From NCBI GenBank assembly GCA_016791265.1, contig JAEUMY010000003.1:1-64000 (forward strand): 64,000 bases of DNA, given 5' to 3'. Of the stretch, positions 47,985-56,126 are shown piece by piece. The DNA comes from Betaproteobacteria bacterium. GTDB taxonomy: Bacteria > Pseudomonadota > Gammaproteobacteria > Burkholderiales > Usitatibacteraceae. Each line of letters starts with the position of its first letter. Within the stretch, counting starts at the first letter, position 1. The position numbers were made by a program, and so were the translations under genes. Below the pieces are notes generated by a model. That model was not told the origin of the DNA and made no database searches. It saw only the letters and a program-made list of their open reading frames with translations.

Positions 47985-48981
47985 GTCGGACCTCGAATTC
48001 GAAGACGAAGATTATAGCCCAAGCGATTCGACCCTCCCGCGACGGGAGTCCCTGCGGGTCTCGGCGGAAGAAGCCGGGCTGAGATTGGACCAGGTGCTGG
48101 CGCGTCGGTTGCCGGATGTCTCACGCACACGTCTGGCCGAGATTGCGAAGGCCGGTGGGGTGAGCGTCGAGGGCCGTTCGGCCGCGCCGAAGCTGAGATT
48201 GGCGGGGTTCGAGCTTATCGAGCTGGAACTGCCGCCGCGCGACGAGGATTTGGCGTTCTCGCCCGAGCCCATCGACCTTGCCATCATCCATGCGGACGCC
48301 GATGTGTTGGTCATCGACAAACCGCCTGGGCTCGTCGTGCATCCTGCCGCCGGCAACTGGCGCGGCACCTTGCTCAATGGCCTTCTGCATTTCGACGCGG
48401 CGCTGGCGCGAGTACCCCGTGCGGGCATCGTGCATCGGCTGGACAAAGACACCTCCGGGCTCATGGTTGTGGCGCGAAACGAAACGGCGCAGACGCATCT
48501 CGTGCGCCAACTTCAGGCGCGCACTGTCAGCAGGGAGTATGTCGCCATCGCGCAAGGGCACCTCAATGCACCGTTGCGCGTCGATGCTCCCATTGGTCGG
48601 CATCCACGGCAACGCACGCGCATGGCCGTGGTGTCCGAAGCCAAGGGCGGCAAGGCCGCCGCGACCCGCGTGAGTCCCATCGAGGCGCTGGCCGAACACA
48701 CGCTGATCGCCTGTCTGCTGGAAACGGGCCGGACCCATCAAATTCGCGTTCATCTGCAATCGCTCGGCCATCCACTGGAAGGCGATGCGACCTACGGCGC
48801 CAAGCCGTGGCGCAAGTACCCAGCATGGACTGCCGCAGTCCAGGCGTTCGGTCGGCAGGCGCTACATGCGAGGCGACTGGCATTTGTGCATCCACAGTCG
48901 GGCGCGACGCTCGAGTTCGAGTCGCAGTTGCCCGATGACTTCACGCGACTGCTGGCCATTCTGCGCGGAGCGCCGCAATGA
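47983..48981 (+). CDS. rluD: 23S rRNA pseudouridine 1911/1915/1917 synthase
   Basis: About 332 residues from MSDLEFEDEDYSPSD. The S4 domain (about 30-90, RLDQVLARRLPDVSRTRLAE) precedes the catalytic pseudouridine synthase domain with RLDKDTSGLMVVARN, where the Asp is catalytic, and LLETGRTHQIRVHLQSLGHP. It modifies helix 69 of 23S rRNA. pgeF follows with a 4-bp overlap, the conserved rluD-pgeF order. Confidence 0.96.
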   Translation: MSDLEFEDEDYSPSDSTLPRRESLRVSAEEAGLRLDQVLARRLPDVSRTRLAEIAKAGGVSVEGRSAAPKLRLAGFELIELELPPRDEDLAFSPEPIDLAIIHADADVLVIDKPPGLVVHPAAGNWRGTLLNGLLHFDAALARVPRAGIVHRLDKDTSGLMVVARNETAQTHLVRQLQARTVSREYVAIAQGHLNAPLRVDAPIGRHPRQRTRMAVVSEAKGGKAAATRVSPIEALAEHTLIACLLETGRTHQIRVHLQSLGHPLEGDATYGAKPWRKYPAWTAAVQAFGRQALHARRLAFVHPQSGATLEFESQLPDDFTRLLAILRGAPQ

Positions 48982-49730
48982 CGCCGCCTGTCCTCCTGTA
49001 CCCGGATTGGCCCGCCCCTGCGAATATTCGCGCGTTCTTCACCACGCGCCAGGGTGGCGCGTCGCAAGGTGACTTCGCCGGTTTCAACCTGGGCCGCGGC
49101 GTGCCCGATGATCCGGCCGCCGTCGAAGCGAATCGCGCGGCGCTACGCGCGGAATTGCCGGGCGACGCGACCTGGCTACGTCAGGTTCACGGGCCGCGCT
49201 GCGTGCAACTGCCCTCAAGTGGCGACCTCACCGCGGACGCTGCATGGACGACCGACATCCGCCAAGTGTGCATGGTGCAGGTGGCGGACTGCATGCCCGT
49301 GTTTCTGACGCGACAGGACGGTGGCGCGGTCGCTGTGGCGCATGCGGGTTGGCGTGGCCTTGCCGGGGGCGTTCTGGAATCGACAGTGGCAGCTTTGCGC
49401 ACGGACGCTGCCAACCCTGTGCCGCTGATGGCTTGGATGGGACCTTGCATCGGCCCCTTGGCATTCGAAGTAGGGCCGGAAGTGCGTGACGCATTCCTCG
49501 ATGTTGATCCCGGCTGTGGTCACGCGTTTCTGGATCGCGGCAGCGGCAAGTGGCTGTGCAATTTGTCCGCGCTGGCCCGGCGACGACTGAATCGCGCGGG
49601 GGTCACGGCTGTCTTTGGCGGCAACTTCTGCACTTACACCGACGCGGAGCGGTTCTTCTCCTATCGCCGCGCCACGCACGAGGGGCGCGCCACCGGCCGC
49701 ATGGCAGCGGTGATCTGGCGCGAGTGCTGA
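48978..49730 (+). CDS. pgeF: Peptidoglycan editing factor (laccase domain)
   Basis: About 250 residues. Laccase-domain motifs HAGWRGLAGGV, GPCIGPLAFEVG and GGNFCTYTD supply zinc/copper ligands (Cys, His). PgeF removes mis-incorporated L-serine from peptidoglycan precursors. It overlaps rluD by four bases. An exact palindrome (49020-49031) reads ANIR at about residue 15. Confidence 0.95.
   Translation: MTPPVLLYPDWPAPANIRAFFTTRQGGASQGDFAGFNLGRGVPDDPAAVEANRAALRAELPGDATWLRQVHGPRCVQLPSSGDLTADAAWTTDIRQVCMVQVADCMPVFLTRQDGGAVAVAHAGWRGLAGGVLESTVAALRTDAANPVPLMAWMGPCIGPLAFEVGPEVRDAFLDVDPGCGHAFLDRGSGKWLCNLSALARRRLNRAGVTAVFGGNFCTYTDAERFFSYRRATHEGRATGRMAAVIWREC
49020..49031. repeat. Palindrome GCGAATATTCGC, copy 28
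   Basis: Near the start of pgeF, reads ANIR. Confidence 0.97.
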
Positions 49731-49818
49731 AGGCGGCGCGTCGCCCCCCTTGACAGCCGTGCTAGGCTGTTCGCATGACACAACTCTGTTGCATCTGGCT
49801 CTTGTTCATCCGACTGGC

Positions 49819-50589
49819 ATGACCACACTGACCGCGATCCTTTTGACCTGCCTTGCTGGTGGCGTGTTGTCCGTCGTCCTGGCGGCTGCCGTGGCGTTGA
49901 ACGCCCGGCCGTCCTGGATTCCCACCCTGGTGAGCTTCGCAGTCGGCGCCTTGCTGGGCGCCGTGTTCCTGGAGCTCCTGCCTCACATTTTCGAGAAGAC
50001 GCTCGATTACAAGGGCACCGCCATGACCATCCTGGCCGGAATCCTGCTCTTCTTCGTCCTCGAAAAGCTCGTGCTGTGGCGTCATTGCCACGAGGAACAC
50101 TGCGAGTCCCATGAACCGCACGCCCATGCCCATGACCACGGCCGTTCGGGGCTCATGATCACCATTGGCGACACCTTGCACAATTTCGTCGACGGCGTGG
50201 TGATCGCGGCGGCGTTCATGGCCGACATGAATCTGGGTTTCATCACCGCACTCGCCATCCTCGCCCATGAAATCCCGCAGGAGATCGGCGACTTTGTGAT
50301 CCTGCTGCACTCCGGCTTTTCGCGGGGCCAGGCGTTCGCGCTGAATCTCGTGTCCAGTCTGGCGACGGTGGTCGGTGCCTTGCTGGCCTACTTCATGTTG
50401 CAGTCATTCGAGGGGTGGGTGCCGGTTTTGCTCTGCCTTGCGGCCTCCAGCATGATCTATGTCGCCATTGCCGATCTCATCCCGGGGCTGCACAAGCGCA
50501 CCGAGATTTCCGCCACCGTGCAGCAGGTGGTGTTGATCGGTCTCGGCGTGGGCTGCATCTGGCTCATCCACGTGATCCTGCCGCACTGA
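49819..50589 (+). CDS. ZIP-family metal transporter
   Basis: About 256 residues starting MTTLTAILLTCLAGG at 49819. Eight hydrophobic segments; a His-rich cytoplasmic loop HCHEEHCESHEPHAHAHDH between helices three and four, and metal-site motifs HNFVDGVVIA and HEIPQEIGDF. It should import zinc or another divalent metal. The 3' end overlaps an antisense small gene. Confidence 0.92.
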   Translation: MTTLTAILLTCLAGGVLSVVLAAAVALNARPSWIPTLVSFAVGALLGAVFLELLPHIFEKTLDYKGTAMTILAGILLFFVLEKLVLWRHCHEEHCESHEPHAHAHDHGRSGLMITIGDTLHNFVDGVVIAAAFMADMNLGFITALAILAHEIPQEIGDFVILLHSGFSRGQAFALNLVSSLATVVGALLAYFMLQSFEGWVPVLLCLAASSMIYVAIADLIPGLHKRTEISATVQQVVLIGLGVGCIWLIHVILPH

Positions 50590-50760
50590 TTCGGCCGCCC
50601 TCCTGCGGCGCCTGCGCGCAGGCGTGCCGACCAGCCACAGAAAGAGCGCCAGAGGCAGGACACCGTAGAACACGAACGTCATCAGGCCGCCGATGAATGA
50701 GGATTCGGTGATCGCCATCATCAGCGTGACATACAACCACGCAATCGCTACGATATACAT
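50404..50760 (-). CDS. Small hypothetical membrane protein, overlapping the ZIP gene
   Basis: About 118 residues, of which the first 45 (MYIVAIAWLYVTLMMAITES and a second hydrophobic run ending in LFLWLVG then RRRRRR) look real: I recall similar short proteins with this start in many betaproteobacteria, usually 60-90 residues. The remaining C-terminal part runs antisense through the last 186 bp of the ZIP gene and may be an extension without function. Function unknown. Confidence 0.65.
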   Translation of the reverse strand: MYIVAIAWLYVTLMMAITESSFIGGLMTFVFYGVLPLALFLWLVGTPARRRRRRAAESVRQDHVDEPDAAHAETDQHHLLHGGGNLGALVQPRDEIGNGDIDHAGGRKAEQNRHPPLE

Positions 50761-50938
50761 GGTTCAACTCTAACCCATCCGACATCCTGCGCCACCGCCA
50801 GTCCCCTGTTGGCGAATGTGATGCACCCACCGCTCTCATCCCGCATGAATGCACCGCTACGAAGGCACCGGCCCCGGCCAGTTCGCGCCGCCTGTCTGAC
50901 GCGCAACCATGCCGTGGATCGATGATGCCCGGAACACC

Positions 50939-52630
50939 ATGACTGATTTCCCGCACACCTTTGCCAGCGCCTCGGGTTTCCCGACCTTTGGATCCATGCC
51001 CGACCCGGCGATGGCAGGTCAGTTCGCCGGGGTCTACCAACAGTGGACCGATGCGATGAACAAGGAGCCGGCCAAGCTGGCCGACTTCCAGCGGCGTTAC
51101 ATGGAAGCCCACGTCAATCTGCTGCGCCACCTCATGGATGGAGCGCGCAATCCGCTGCCTGAGGACAAGCGGTTTTCAGGGGAGGCGTGGCAGGATTCGC
51201 CCGCGTTCCATTACCTGGCCCACTCGTACCTCATCACCTCGCGGCTCTTCATGGAAGCGATCAACGAGTTGCCGCTGCTGCCGGAGAAGAAGCGGCGCAT
51301 GCGTTTTTTCGCCAAGCAGTACTTTGACGCCATTGCGCCCAGCAACTATCTGCTGACCAATCCTGAGGCCATGCAGAAGGCGCTGGAGTCAAAAGGTGAG
51401 AGTCTCAAGGCCGGGCTGGACAACCTGACCAGCGATATCGAGAAGGGCCAGATCTCGATGACTGACGAGGCCGCTTTCAGGGTGGGCGAAAACCTGGCCA
51501 TCAGTGAAGGCGCTGTCGTCTACGAAAACGAGCTCTTTCAGCTCATCCAGTATTCGCCGCTCACCGAACAGGTCCACCTGCGACCGTTGCTCATGGTGCC
51601 GCCTTGCATCAACAAGTTCTACATCCTTGACATGCGCCCGGAGAATTCACTGGTGCGCTTCGCGGTGGAACAGGGACACACGGTGTTCATGGTGTCCTGG
51701 CGCAACGTGAAGGAAGATCTGGGCCACCTCACCTGGGATCATTACGTCGCGGGCGGCGTCATTCAGGCCATTGACGCGGTACGCGTCATCACCCAGGTAC
51801 ACAAGATCAATGTGCTCGGGTTCTGCATCGGCGGCACGCTGGTGGCCTGTGCCCTGTCGGTCCTGCGCTCGATGGGCGAAGACGTGGTCGAGAGCGTTAC
51901 CCTGCTCACTGCCTTTCTCGATTTCTCCGACACCGGCGAAGTCTCCGCCTACGTCGATCGCGGGTTTGTCGAGAGGCGCGAGCGCGAAGTAGGGCAGGGA
52001 GGCATCGTCCCCGGCTCGGAGCTGGCATTCGCATTTGCCAGTCTCCGTGCCAACGACTTGGTCTGGAACTACGTGGTCAACAATTATCTGAAGGGTCAGG
52101 CCCCGCCAGCTTTTGACTTGCTCTACTGGAACGCCGACAGCACCAATCTGCCGGGTCCGATGTATAGCTACTACATCCGCAATGCCTATCTTGAAAACAA
52201 CTTCGTGAAGCCGGGGAAATTGAGCATGTGCGGGCACCCGCTCGACTTTCGCCACATCGACCAGCCTGCCTTCGTGTTCGCCGCTCGCGAAGACCACATC
52301 GTTCCATGGCGCACGGCCTATGAAAGCGCCCGCCAATTGCGCGGCGAGGTGTCCTTCACACTTGGCGCCAGCGGGCACATTGCCGGGGTGGTCAATCCCG
52401 CATCAAAGAATCGACGCAGCTACTGGCAGGGGCGGTTTGATCGCGCGGTGCAACGTCCCGAGGCCTGGCTGGATGGAGCGGCCGAAGTGCCGGGGAGCTG
52501 GTGGACGCCTTGGGCGGACTGGTTGCGAGCACACGGCGGCCGCAAGGTGCCTGCCCGCTCGGAGCTCGCCGGTCAAGGATTCGAGCCCATCGAGCCAGCG
52601 CCTGGCCGCTACGTGCGGGAGAAAGCCTGA
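50939..52630 (+). CDS. phaC: Class I polyhydroxyalkanoate synthase
   Basis: About 563 residues starting MTDFPHTFASASG at 50939 (an upstream ATG at 50909 is possible). The lipase-like box GFCIGGT carries the catalytic Cys; the Asp in REDHIVPW and the His in GASGHIAGVVNP complete the triad. It polymerises 3-hydroxyacyl-CoA into PHA granules. Single-subunit, so class I. phaB follows downstream; no phaA thiolase is in the window. Confidence 0.96.
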   Translation: MTDFPHTFASASGFPTFGSMPDPAMAGQFAGVYQQWTDAMNKEPAKLADFQRRYMEAHVNLLRHLMDGARNPLPEDKRFSGEAWQDSPAFHYLAHSYLITSRLFMEAINELPLLPEKKRRMRFFAKQYFDAIAPSNYLLTNPEAMQKALESKGESLKAGLDNLTSDIEKGQISMTDEAAFRVGENLAISEGAVVYENELFQLIQYSPLTEQVHLRPLLMVPPCINKFYILDMRPENSLVRFAVEQGHTVFMVSWRNVKEDLGHLTWDHYVAGGVIQAIDAVRVITQVHKINVLGFCIGGTLVACALSVLRSMGEDVVESVTLLTAFLDFSDTGEVSAYVDRGFVERREREVGQGGIVPGSELAFAFASLRANDLVWNYVVNNYLKGQAPPAFDLLYWNADSTNLPGPMYSYYIRNAYLENNFVKPGKLSMCGHPLDFRHIDQPAFVFAAREDHIVPWRTAYESARQLRGEVSFTLGASGHIAGVVNPASKNRRSYWQGRFDRAVQRPEAWLDGAAEVPGSWWTPWADWLRAHGGRKVPARSELAGQGFEPIEPAPGRYVREKA

Positions 52631-52662
52631 GCGTTGCAGCATGATCGGCTGGAGAATGGAGG

Positions 52663-52890
52663 ATGCTGAACTACTCGATCGCCCTGATTGTTGTGTGCGC
52701 GGTTTTTTTCTGGAAGGCTGCGGCGCGGGAGGAGGAATCAGGCATCATCTGGGCAGGTCTGTCGCTGGTTGTATCGGGAGTCATCGTTGCGGCGGGTGGC
52801 GGTTTCGTTGTCCTTGTACTCGGACAAGTGGCAGTGTTTGTGGGCATCACGGCATTTCGCACCATCAAAGACAATAACGGAGGAGATTGA
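52663..52890 (+). CDS. Small hypothetical membrane protein between phaC and phaB
   Basis: A 75-residue protein starting MLNYSIALIVVCAVFFWKAA with three hydrophobic stretches and an acidic tail. GGAG lies upstream. Its TGA ends one base before the phaB ATG. The tight position suggests co-expression with phaC-phaB, but I know no function. Confidence 0.6.
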   Translation: MLNYSIALIVVCAVFFWKAAAREEESGIIWAGLSLVVSGVIVAAGGGFVVLVLGQVAVFVGITAFRTIKDNNGGD

Positions 52891-52891
52891 C

Positions 52892-53650
52892 ATGACACAG
52901 GCAGGTCAGCAGCACCGCGTGGCACTGGTCACAGGCGGCATGGGTGGGTTGGGCGAGGCCATTTGCATGAAGCTCTCGAAGATGGGCATCACCGTGGCGG
53001 TCACCTATTCGTCATCCAACAGCAAGGCCGAGGGCTGGCTGAAGGAAATGAAGGAAAAGGGTTTCGACTTCCACGCTGTTCAGGTGGATGTGTCGGACTA
53101 CGACTCCTGCGCTGCCGCCATCAAGAAGGTGGAAGGCGAAGTCGGCCCGGTGGACATCCTCATCAACAACGCCGGCATCACCCGCGACATGACCTTCAAG
53201 AAGATGACCAAGGTGGATTGGGATGCGGTCATCAACACCAACCTGAACAGCGTGTTCAACATGACCAAGCCCGTCGTGGACTCGATGGTGGAGCGCGGCT
53301 GGGGCCGGGTGATCAATGTGTCCTCGGTCAATGGCCAGAAGGGCGCTTTCGGCCAAACCAACTATTCCGCCGCCAAGGCTGGCATGCACGGCTTCACCAA
53401 GGCGTTGGCTCTGGAAGTGGCCAAGAAGGGAGTGACGGTCAACACCATTTCGCCCGGCTACATCGGCACGAAGATGGTGACCGCGATTCCCGAAGACGTG
53501 CTCAACTCAAAGATCCTGCCGCAGATCCCGGTGGGCCGGCTGGGCAAGCCGGAAGAGGTGGCAGGCCTGTGCGCGTATCTCGCGTCGGATGAGGCCGCGT
53601 TCATCACAGGTGCGAATATCGCCATCAACGGCGGCCAGCACATGTTCTGA
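52892..53650 (+). CDS. phaB: Acetoacetyl-CoA reductase
   Basis: About 252 residues, SDR fold. NADPH-binding VTGGMGGLGEAICM, NNAGITRDMTFKKM, catalytic Ser-Tyr-Lys with NYSAAKAGMHGFTKALALE. It reduces acetoacetyl-CoA to (R)-3-hydroxybutyryl-CoA for PhaC. GGAGG ribosome-binding site upstream. A second, divergent paralogue lies at 53739-54491. Confidence 0.95.
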   Translation: MTQAGQQHRVALVTGGMGGLGEAICMKLSKMGITVAVTYSSSNSKAEGWLKEMKEKGFDFHAVQVDVSDYDSCAAAIKKVEGEVGPVDILINNAGITRDMTFKKMTKVDWDAVINTNLNSVFNMTKPVVDSMVERGWGRVINVSSVNGQKGAFGQTNYSAAKAGMHGFTKALALEVAKKGVTVNTISPGYIGTKMVTAIPEDVLNSKILPQIPVGRLGKPEEVAGLCAYLASDEAAFITGANIAINGGQHMF

Positions 53651-53656
53651 AGCCTT

Positions 53657-53668
53657 GCGAATATTCGC
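53657..53668. repeat. Palindrome GCGAATATTCGC, copy 29
   Basis: Convergent gap between the two phaB genes, before the terminator. Confidence 0.97.
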
Positions 53669-53685
53669 ACGCATCAGTGCGAAAA

Positions 53686-53715
53686 CGAATCGGGGCGCCG
53701 CGGCGCCCCGATTCG
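53686..53715. terminator. Bidirectional terminator-like palindrome between the two phaB genes
   Basis: Perfect 15-bp arms meet without a spacer (CGAATCGGGGCGCCG and complement), followed by TTTC on the right and preceded by GAAAA on the left. It lies in the convergent gap and should end both phaB transcripts. Confidence 0.82.
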
Positions 53716-53738
53716 CTTTCTAGCGGCGACGATAGCTG

Positions 53739-54491
53739 TCAGGCATGCATGTATGTGCCGCCATTCACCGCGAGGTTGGCACCGGTCATGTAGCTGGCGC
53801 CATCCGATACGAGGTAAGCCACCGCCTGTGCGATGTCGTCGGGCACGCCGACACGCGCAGCGGGGATGCTCGCCACGAGCTGTTCGCGCACGTCGTCACG
53901 GATCGCACGGGTCATGTCGGTGTCGATGAAGCCCGGCGATATGGCATTGACTGTCACTCCCTTGGCGGCGACTTCCAGCGCCAAGGACCGGGTGAATCCG
54001 AGAATGCCGGCTTTGGCTGCGGTGTAATTGGTCTGACCAAACTGACCTTTCAGCGCGTTCACCGAAGAGATGTTCACAATGCGCCCCCAGCCACGCTCGC
54101 ACATGCCGTCGATGACATGGCGCGTGACATTGAAGACGCTGGTGAGATTGGTGCTGATGACGGCCTGCCACTGATCGGGCGACATCTTTCGAAAGGACAT
54201 GTCGCGCGTGATGCCCGCGCAATTCACCAGCACAGCGACCGGACCGTGGTCGTCCGTGATGTCAGCCACCATCTTGTCCATCGCGTCGAAGTCGGTGACG
54301 TCCCCATGCGCCAGCGCCACACGATCCTTGCCCATTCCGGCAGCGGACATCGCGGCTCGCCAAGCGACTTCGCTGCCTTCGATTGCGTAGTTGGCGACGA
54401 CAAAGAAGCCGTCTTCCGCGAGTTTGCGCGTAACGCCGGTGCCGATGCCGCCTACACCGCCGGTGATGAGCGCCACTTTCCTGTCTGTCAT
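53739..54491 (-). CDS. phaB: Acetoacetyl-CoA reductase, second copy
   Basis: About 250 residues starting MTDRKVALITGGVGG at 54491. SDR motifs ITGGVGGIGTG, NCAGITRDMSFRKM and YTAAKAGILGFTRSLALE. It is clearly paralogous to the enzyme at 52892-53650 but diverged, and faces it with the shared terminator between. It could have different chain-length or cofactor preference, or be a PhaB/FabG-type reductase. Located between phaC-phaB and phasin-phaR, so PHA function is likely. Confidence 0.92.
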   Translation of the reverse strand: MTDRKVALITGGVGGIGTGVTRKLAEDGFFVVANYAIEGSEVAWRAAMSAAGMGKDRVALAHGDVTDFDAMDKMVADITDDHGPVAVLVNCAGITRDMSFRKMSPDQWQAVISTNLTSVFNVTRHVIDGMCERGWGRIVNISSVNALKGQFGQTNYTAAKAGILGFTRSLALEVAAKGVTVNAISPGFIDTDMTRAIRDDVREQLVASIPAARVGVPDDIAQAVAYLVSDGASYMTGANLAVNGGTYMHA

Positions 54492-54565
54492 CGCAATTCC
54501 TTGGCAGGGTTTAATCGCCGCGAATTTGACCACACAACTCGCGGTTCGCATTCGCGGCGCAAAAA

Positions 54566-54590
54566 AAACCCCGAAACAAGTTCGGGGTTT
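54566..54590 (-). terminator. Rho-independent terminator after the phasin gene
   Basis: The 10-bp stem AAACCCCGAA/TTCGGGGTTT with a 5-base loop is followed, on the minus strand, by a run of T (plus-strand A-run 54561-54568). It lies downstream of the phasin gene on its strand. Confidence 0.88.
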
Positions 54591-54666
54591 GAATCCTTTA
54601 CATGCTCTTGCGAGCGTGAATAAAGGAGGAGGAGACGGATGGAGTGCCGGTGGCACCCCCTTCAAT

Positions 54667-55224
54667 TCACTTGCGCTTGGCAGGCTTGAACGCCGCCTTC
54701 GGCGTGGCTTGCGTCCCAATGTCCTGGGCTGCCTTGACGCTTGCGTCGGCGAAGCTGGCGAACTGCTTGGCGGCCTTGGTGAGGTTGTCCATGGCGGCAG
54801 TGGCGGCGGCCAGGTTCGACTTCATCGCGGCGACAGCGATGTCGCTGCCAGCGGGGGCGTTCTTGGCGGCTTTCTCCAGGCCGTCGGTCAGGCTGGACTG
54901 CAGATCGGCAACGCCTTCTTCCACGAGCGAGCTGTACTTGGCCTGCGTGCTGGTGGCCAGGTCATACACGGTCTTGGAATAGCCCATCGCCTGCTCCAGC
55001 GACGCTTCGGCCAGCTTCGAACGCAGAGTGGTGAGTTCCTGCACGTCTTTCACGGTCGCCAGTGCCAGCATGTTCTTGGCGGCCTCATCCAGCGCGGACT
55101 TGGTGGTGTTCATCTGCAGCGCGAAAAGCTGCTCGGCGCTGTCCACACCCACACGGGCGAATTTGACGGCGGCGTCGACGGTGCTCTTGTTCAGTTGGCT
55201 GAACTGTTCGTTCACGGTGGTCAT
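54667..55224 (-). CDS. phaP: Phasin family protein
   Basis: About 185 residues starting MTTVNEQFSQLNKSTVD. All-helical, amphipathic, with LFALQMNTTKSALDEAAKNMLAL and a Lys/Ala-rich end (AAFKPAKRK), typical of phasins that coat PHA granules. A good sigma-70 promoter and two PhaR-type sites lie upstream, so it is probably repressed by PhaR until granules form. Confidence 0.93.
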   Translation of the reverse strand: MTTVNEQFSQLNKSTVDAAVKFARVGVDSAEQLFALQMNTTKSALDEAAKNMLALATVKDVQELTTLRSKLAEASLEQAMGYSKTVYDLATSTQAKYSSLVEEGVADLQSSLTDGLEKAAKNAPAGSDIAVAAMKSNLAAATAAMDNLTKAAKQFASFADASVKAAQDIGTQATPKAAFKPAKRK

Positions 55225-55301
55225 GGTGTGCTCCTGATAGGGGTTTGAAATTTGGACCCGATCCGCAAGATGTCTTCCGCTCGATCGGGCTGCTCGCAAT
55301 A

Positions 55302-55316
55302 TTGTGCGCCGCAACA
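55302..55316. promoter_or_regulatory. Putative PhaR operator 1
   Basis: TTGTGCGCCGCAACA near the expected start point of phaP. It is repeated in opposite orientation 45 bp away. Bases around TGCGCCGCA match the TGC/GCA character of known PhaR sites; binding is inferred. Confidence 0.6.
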
Positions 55317-55322
55317 TGAGTG

Positions 55323-55351
55323 ATGATAGGGACGGACCTACCTCAAGTCAA
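55323..55351 (-). promoter_or_regulatory. Sigma-70 promoter of phaP
   Basis: On the minus strand TTGACT (55346-55351) and TATCAT (55323-55328) are 17 bp apart, close to consensus. The two PhaR-type sites flank it. Confidence 0.72.
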
Positions 55352-55360
55352 GCCCTTTTT

Positions 55361-55374
55361 GTTGCGCCGCACAA
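55361..55374. promoter_or_regulatory. Putative PhaR operator 2
   Basis: GTTGCGCCGCACAA, the near-reverse complement of operator 1, located just upstream of the phaP -35. The two bracketing sites fit repression by PhaR. Confidence 0.6.
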
Positions 55375-55426
55375 AATAAATGCCAGAAACAGGTATGAAT
55401 CCTGAATTGATTTAATTTCAATAGGT

Positions 55427-55432
55427 TATAAT
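55427..55432 (+). promoter_or_regulatory. Probable -10 element of phaR
   Basis: A perfect TATAAT preceded by AGGT, about 95 bp before the phaR start, in an AT-rich stretch. No good -35 at standard spacing was found. Confidence 0.45.
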
Positions 55433-55526
55433 TCAAAAATTGCTGGATTTTGACGGGAATCTGACATTTCGCCCCGATTTCCCGAGTTCGATTTGTGTCC
55501 TGCAACATGGACTGGAAGGATGACCG

Positions 55527-56126
55527 ATGCGCATCATCAAGAAGTATCCCAATCGCCGTCTCTACGACACCGAGACCAGCACCTACATCACGCTGGCCGA
55601 GGTGAAGCAGTTCGTTCTCGAATACCAGGCTTTCCAAGTGCAGGACGCCCGCAGTGGCGAAGACCTGACGCGCAGCATCCTCCTGCAGATCATTCTCGAA
55701 GAGGAGAGCGGTGGCGTGCCTATGTTCTCCAGCGACATGCTCGCCAACATCATTCGCTACTACGGCCACAGCATGCAGGGCCTGATGGGTAACTATCTTG
55801 AGCGCAGCATTCACGCATTCGCCGAAGCGCAGAAGCAATTCCAGGATCAGGCTGGCAAGGTGTACGGCCAGATTCCCGCGTTCACGCCTGATGCATGGCA
55901 ATCCGTCCTGAAGGGGCAGGGCAGCGGCCTGCAGAACATGGTGGGCGATTACCTGAAAAACAGCGCGACCAGCGTGATGGGCATGCAAGAAGAGCTTCGC
56001 AAACAGGCCTCACAACTGTTCAGCGGCTTTCCTTATCCCGGTTCCACGACTGGCCCGGAGCCTGAACCGGCCGCGAAGGCCAAGCCTTCCGCCGCCAAGA
56101 CCAAAAAGCCACGCGGACGCGCATGA
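55527..56126 (+). CDS. phaR: PHA synthesis repressor
   Basis: About 199 residues. The N-terminal domain [20 protein letters not shown] is the PhaR DNA-binding signature, followed by [20 protein letters not shown] in the PHB-accumulation domain, and a Lys/Ala-rich tail. PhaR binds nascent PHA granules and represses phaP and itself when free. rimO starts in its stop codon region (4-bp overlap). Confidence 0.95.
   Translation: MRIIKKYPNRRLYDTETSTYITLAEVKQFVLEYQAFQVQDARSGEDLTRSILLQIILEEESGGVPMFSSDMLANIIRYYGHSMQGLMGNYLERSIHAFAEAQKQFQDQAGKVYGQIPAFTPDAWQSVLKGQGSGLQNMVGDYLKNSATSVMGMQEELRKQASQLFSGFPYPGSTTGPEPEPAAKAKPSAAKTKKPRGRA

Larger units (their letters stand above)
55225..55526. other. Divergent phaP-phaR regulatory gap
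   Basis: About 302 bp holding a well-formed phaP promoter, a strong -10 for phaR and two PhaR-type inverted sites, listed separately. The right half (55375-55440) is AT-rich. Confidence 0.75.
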
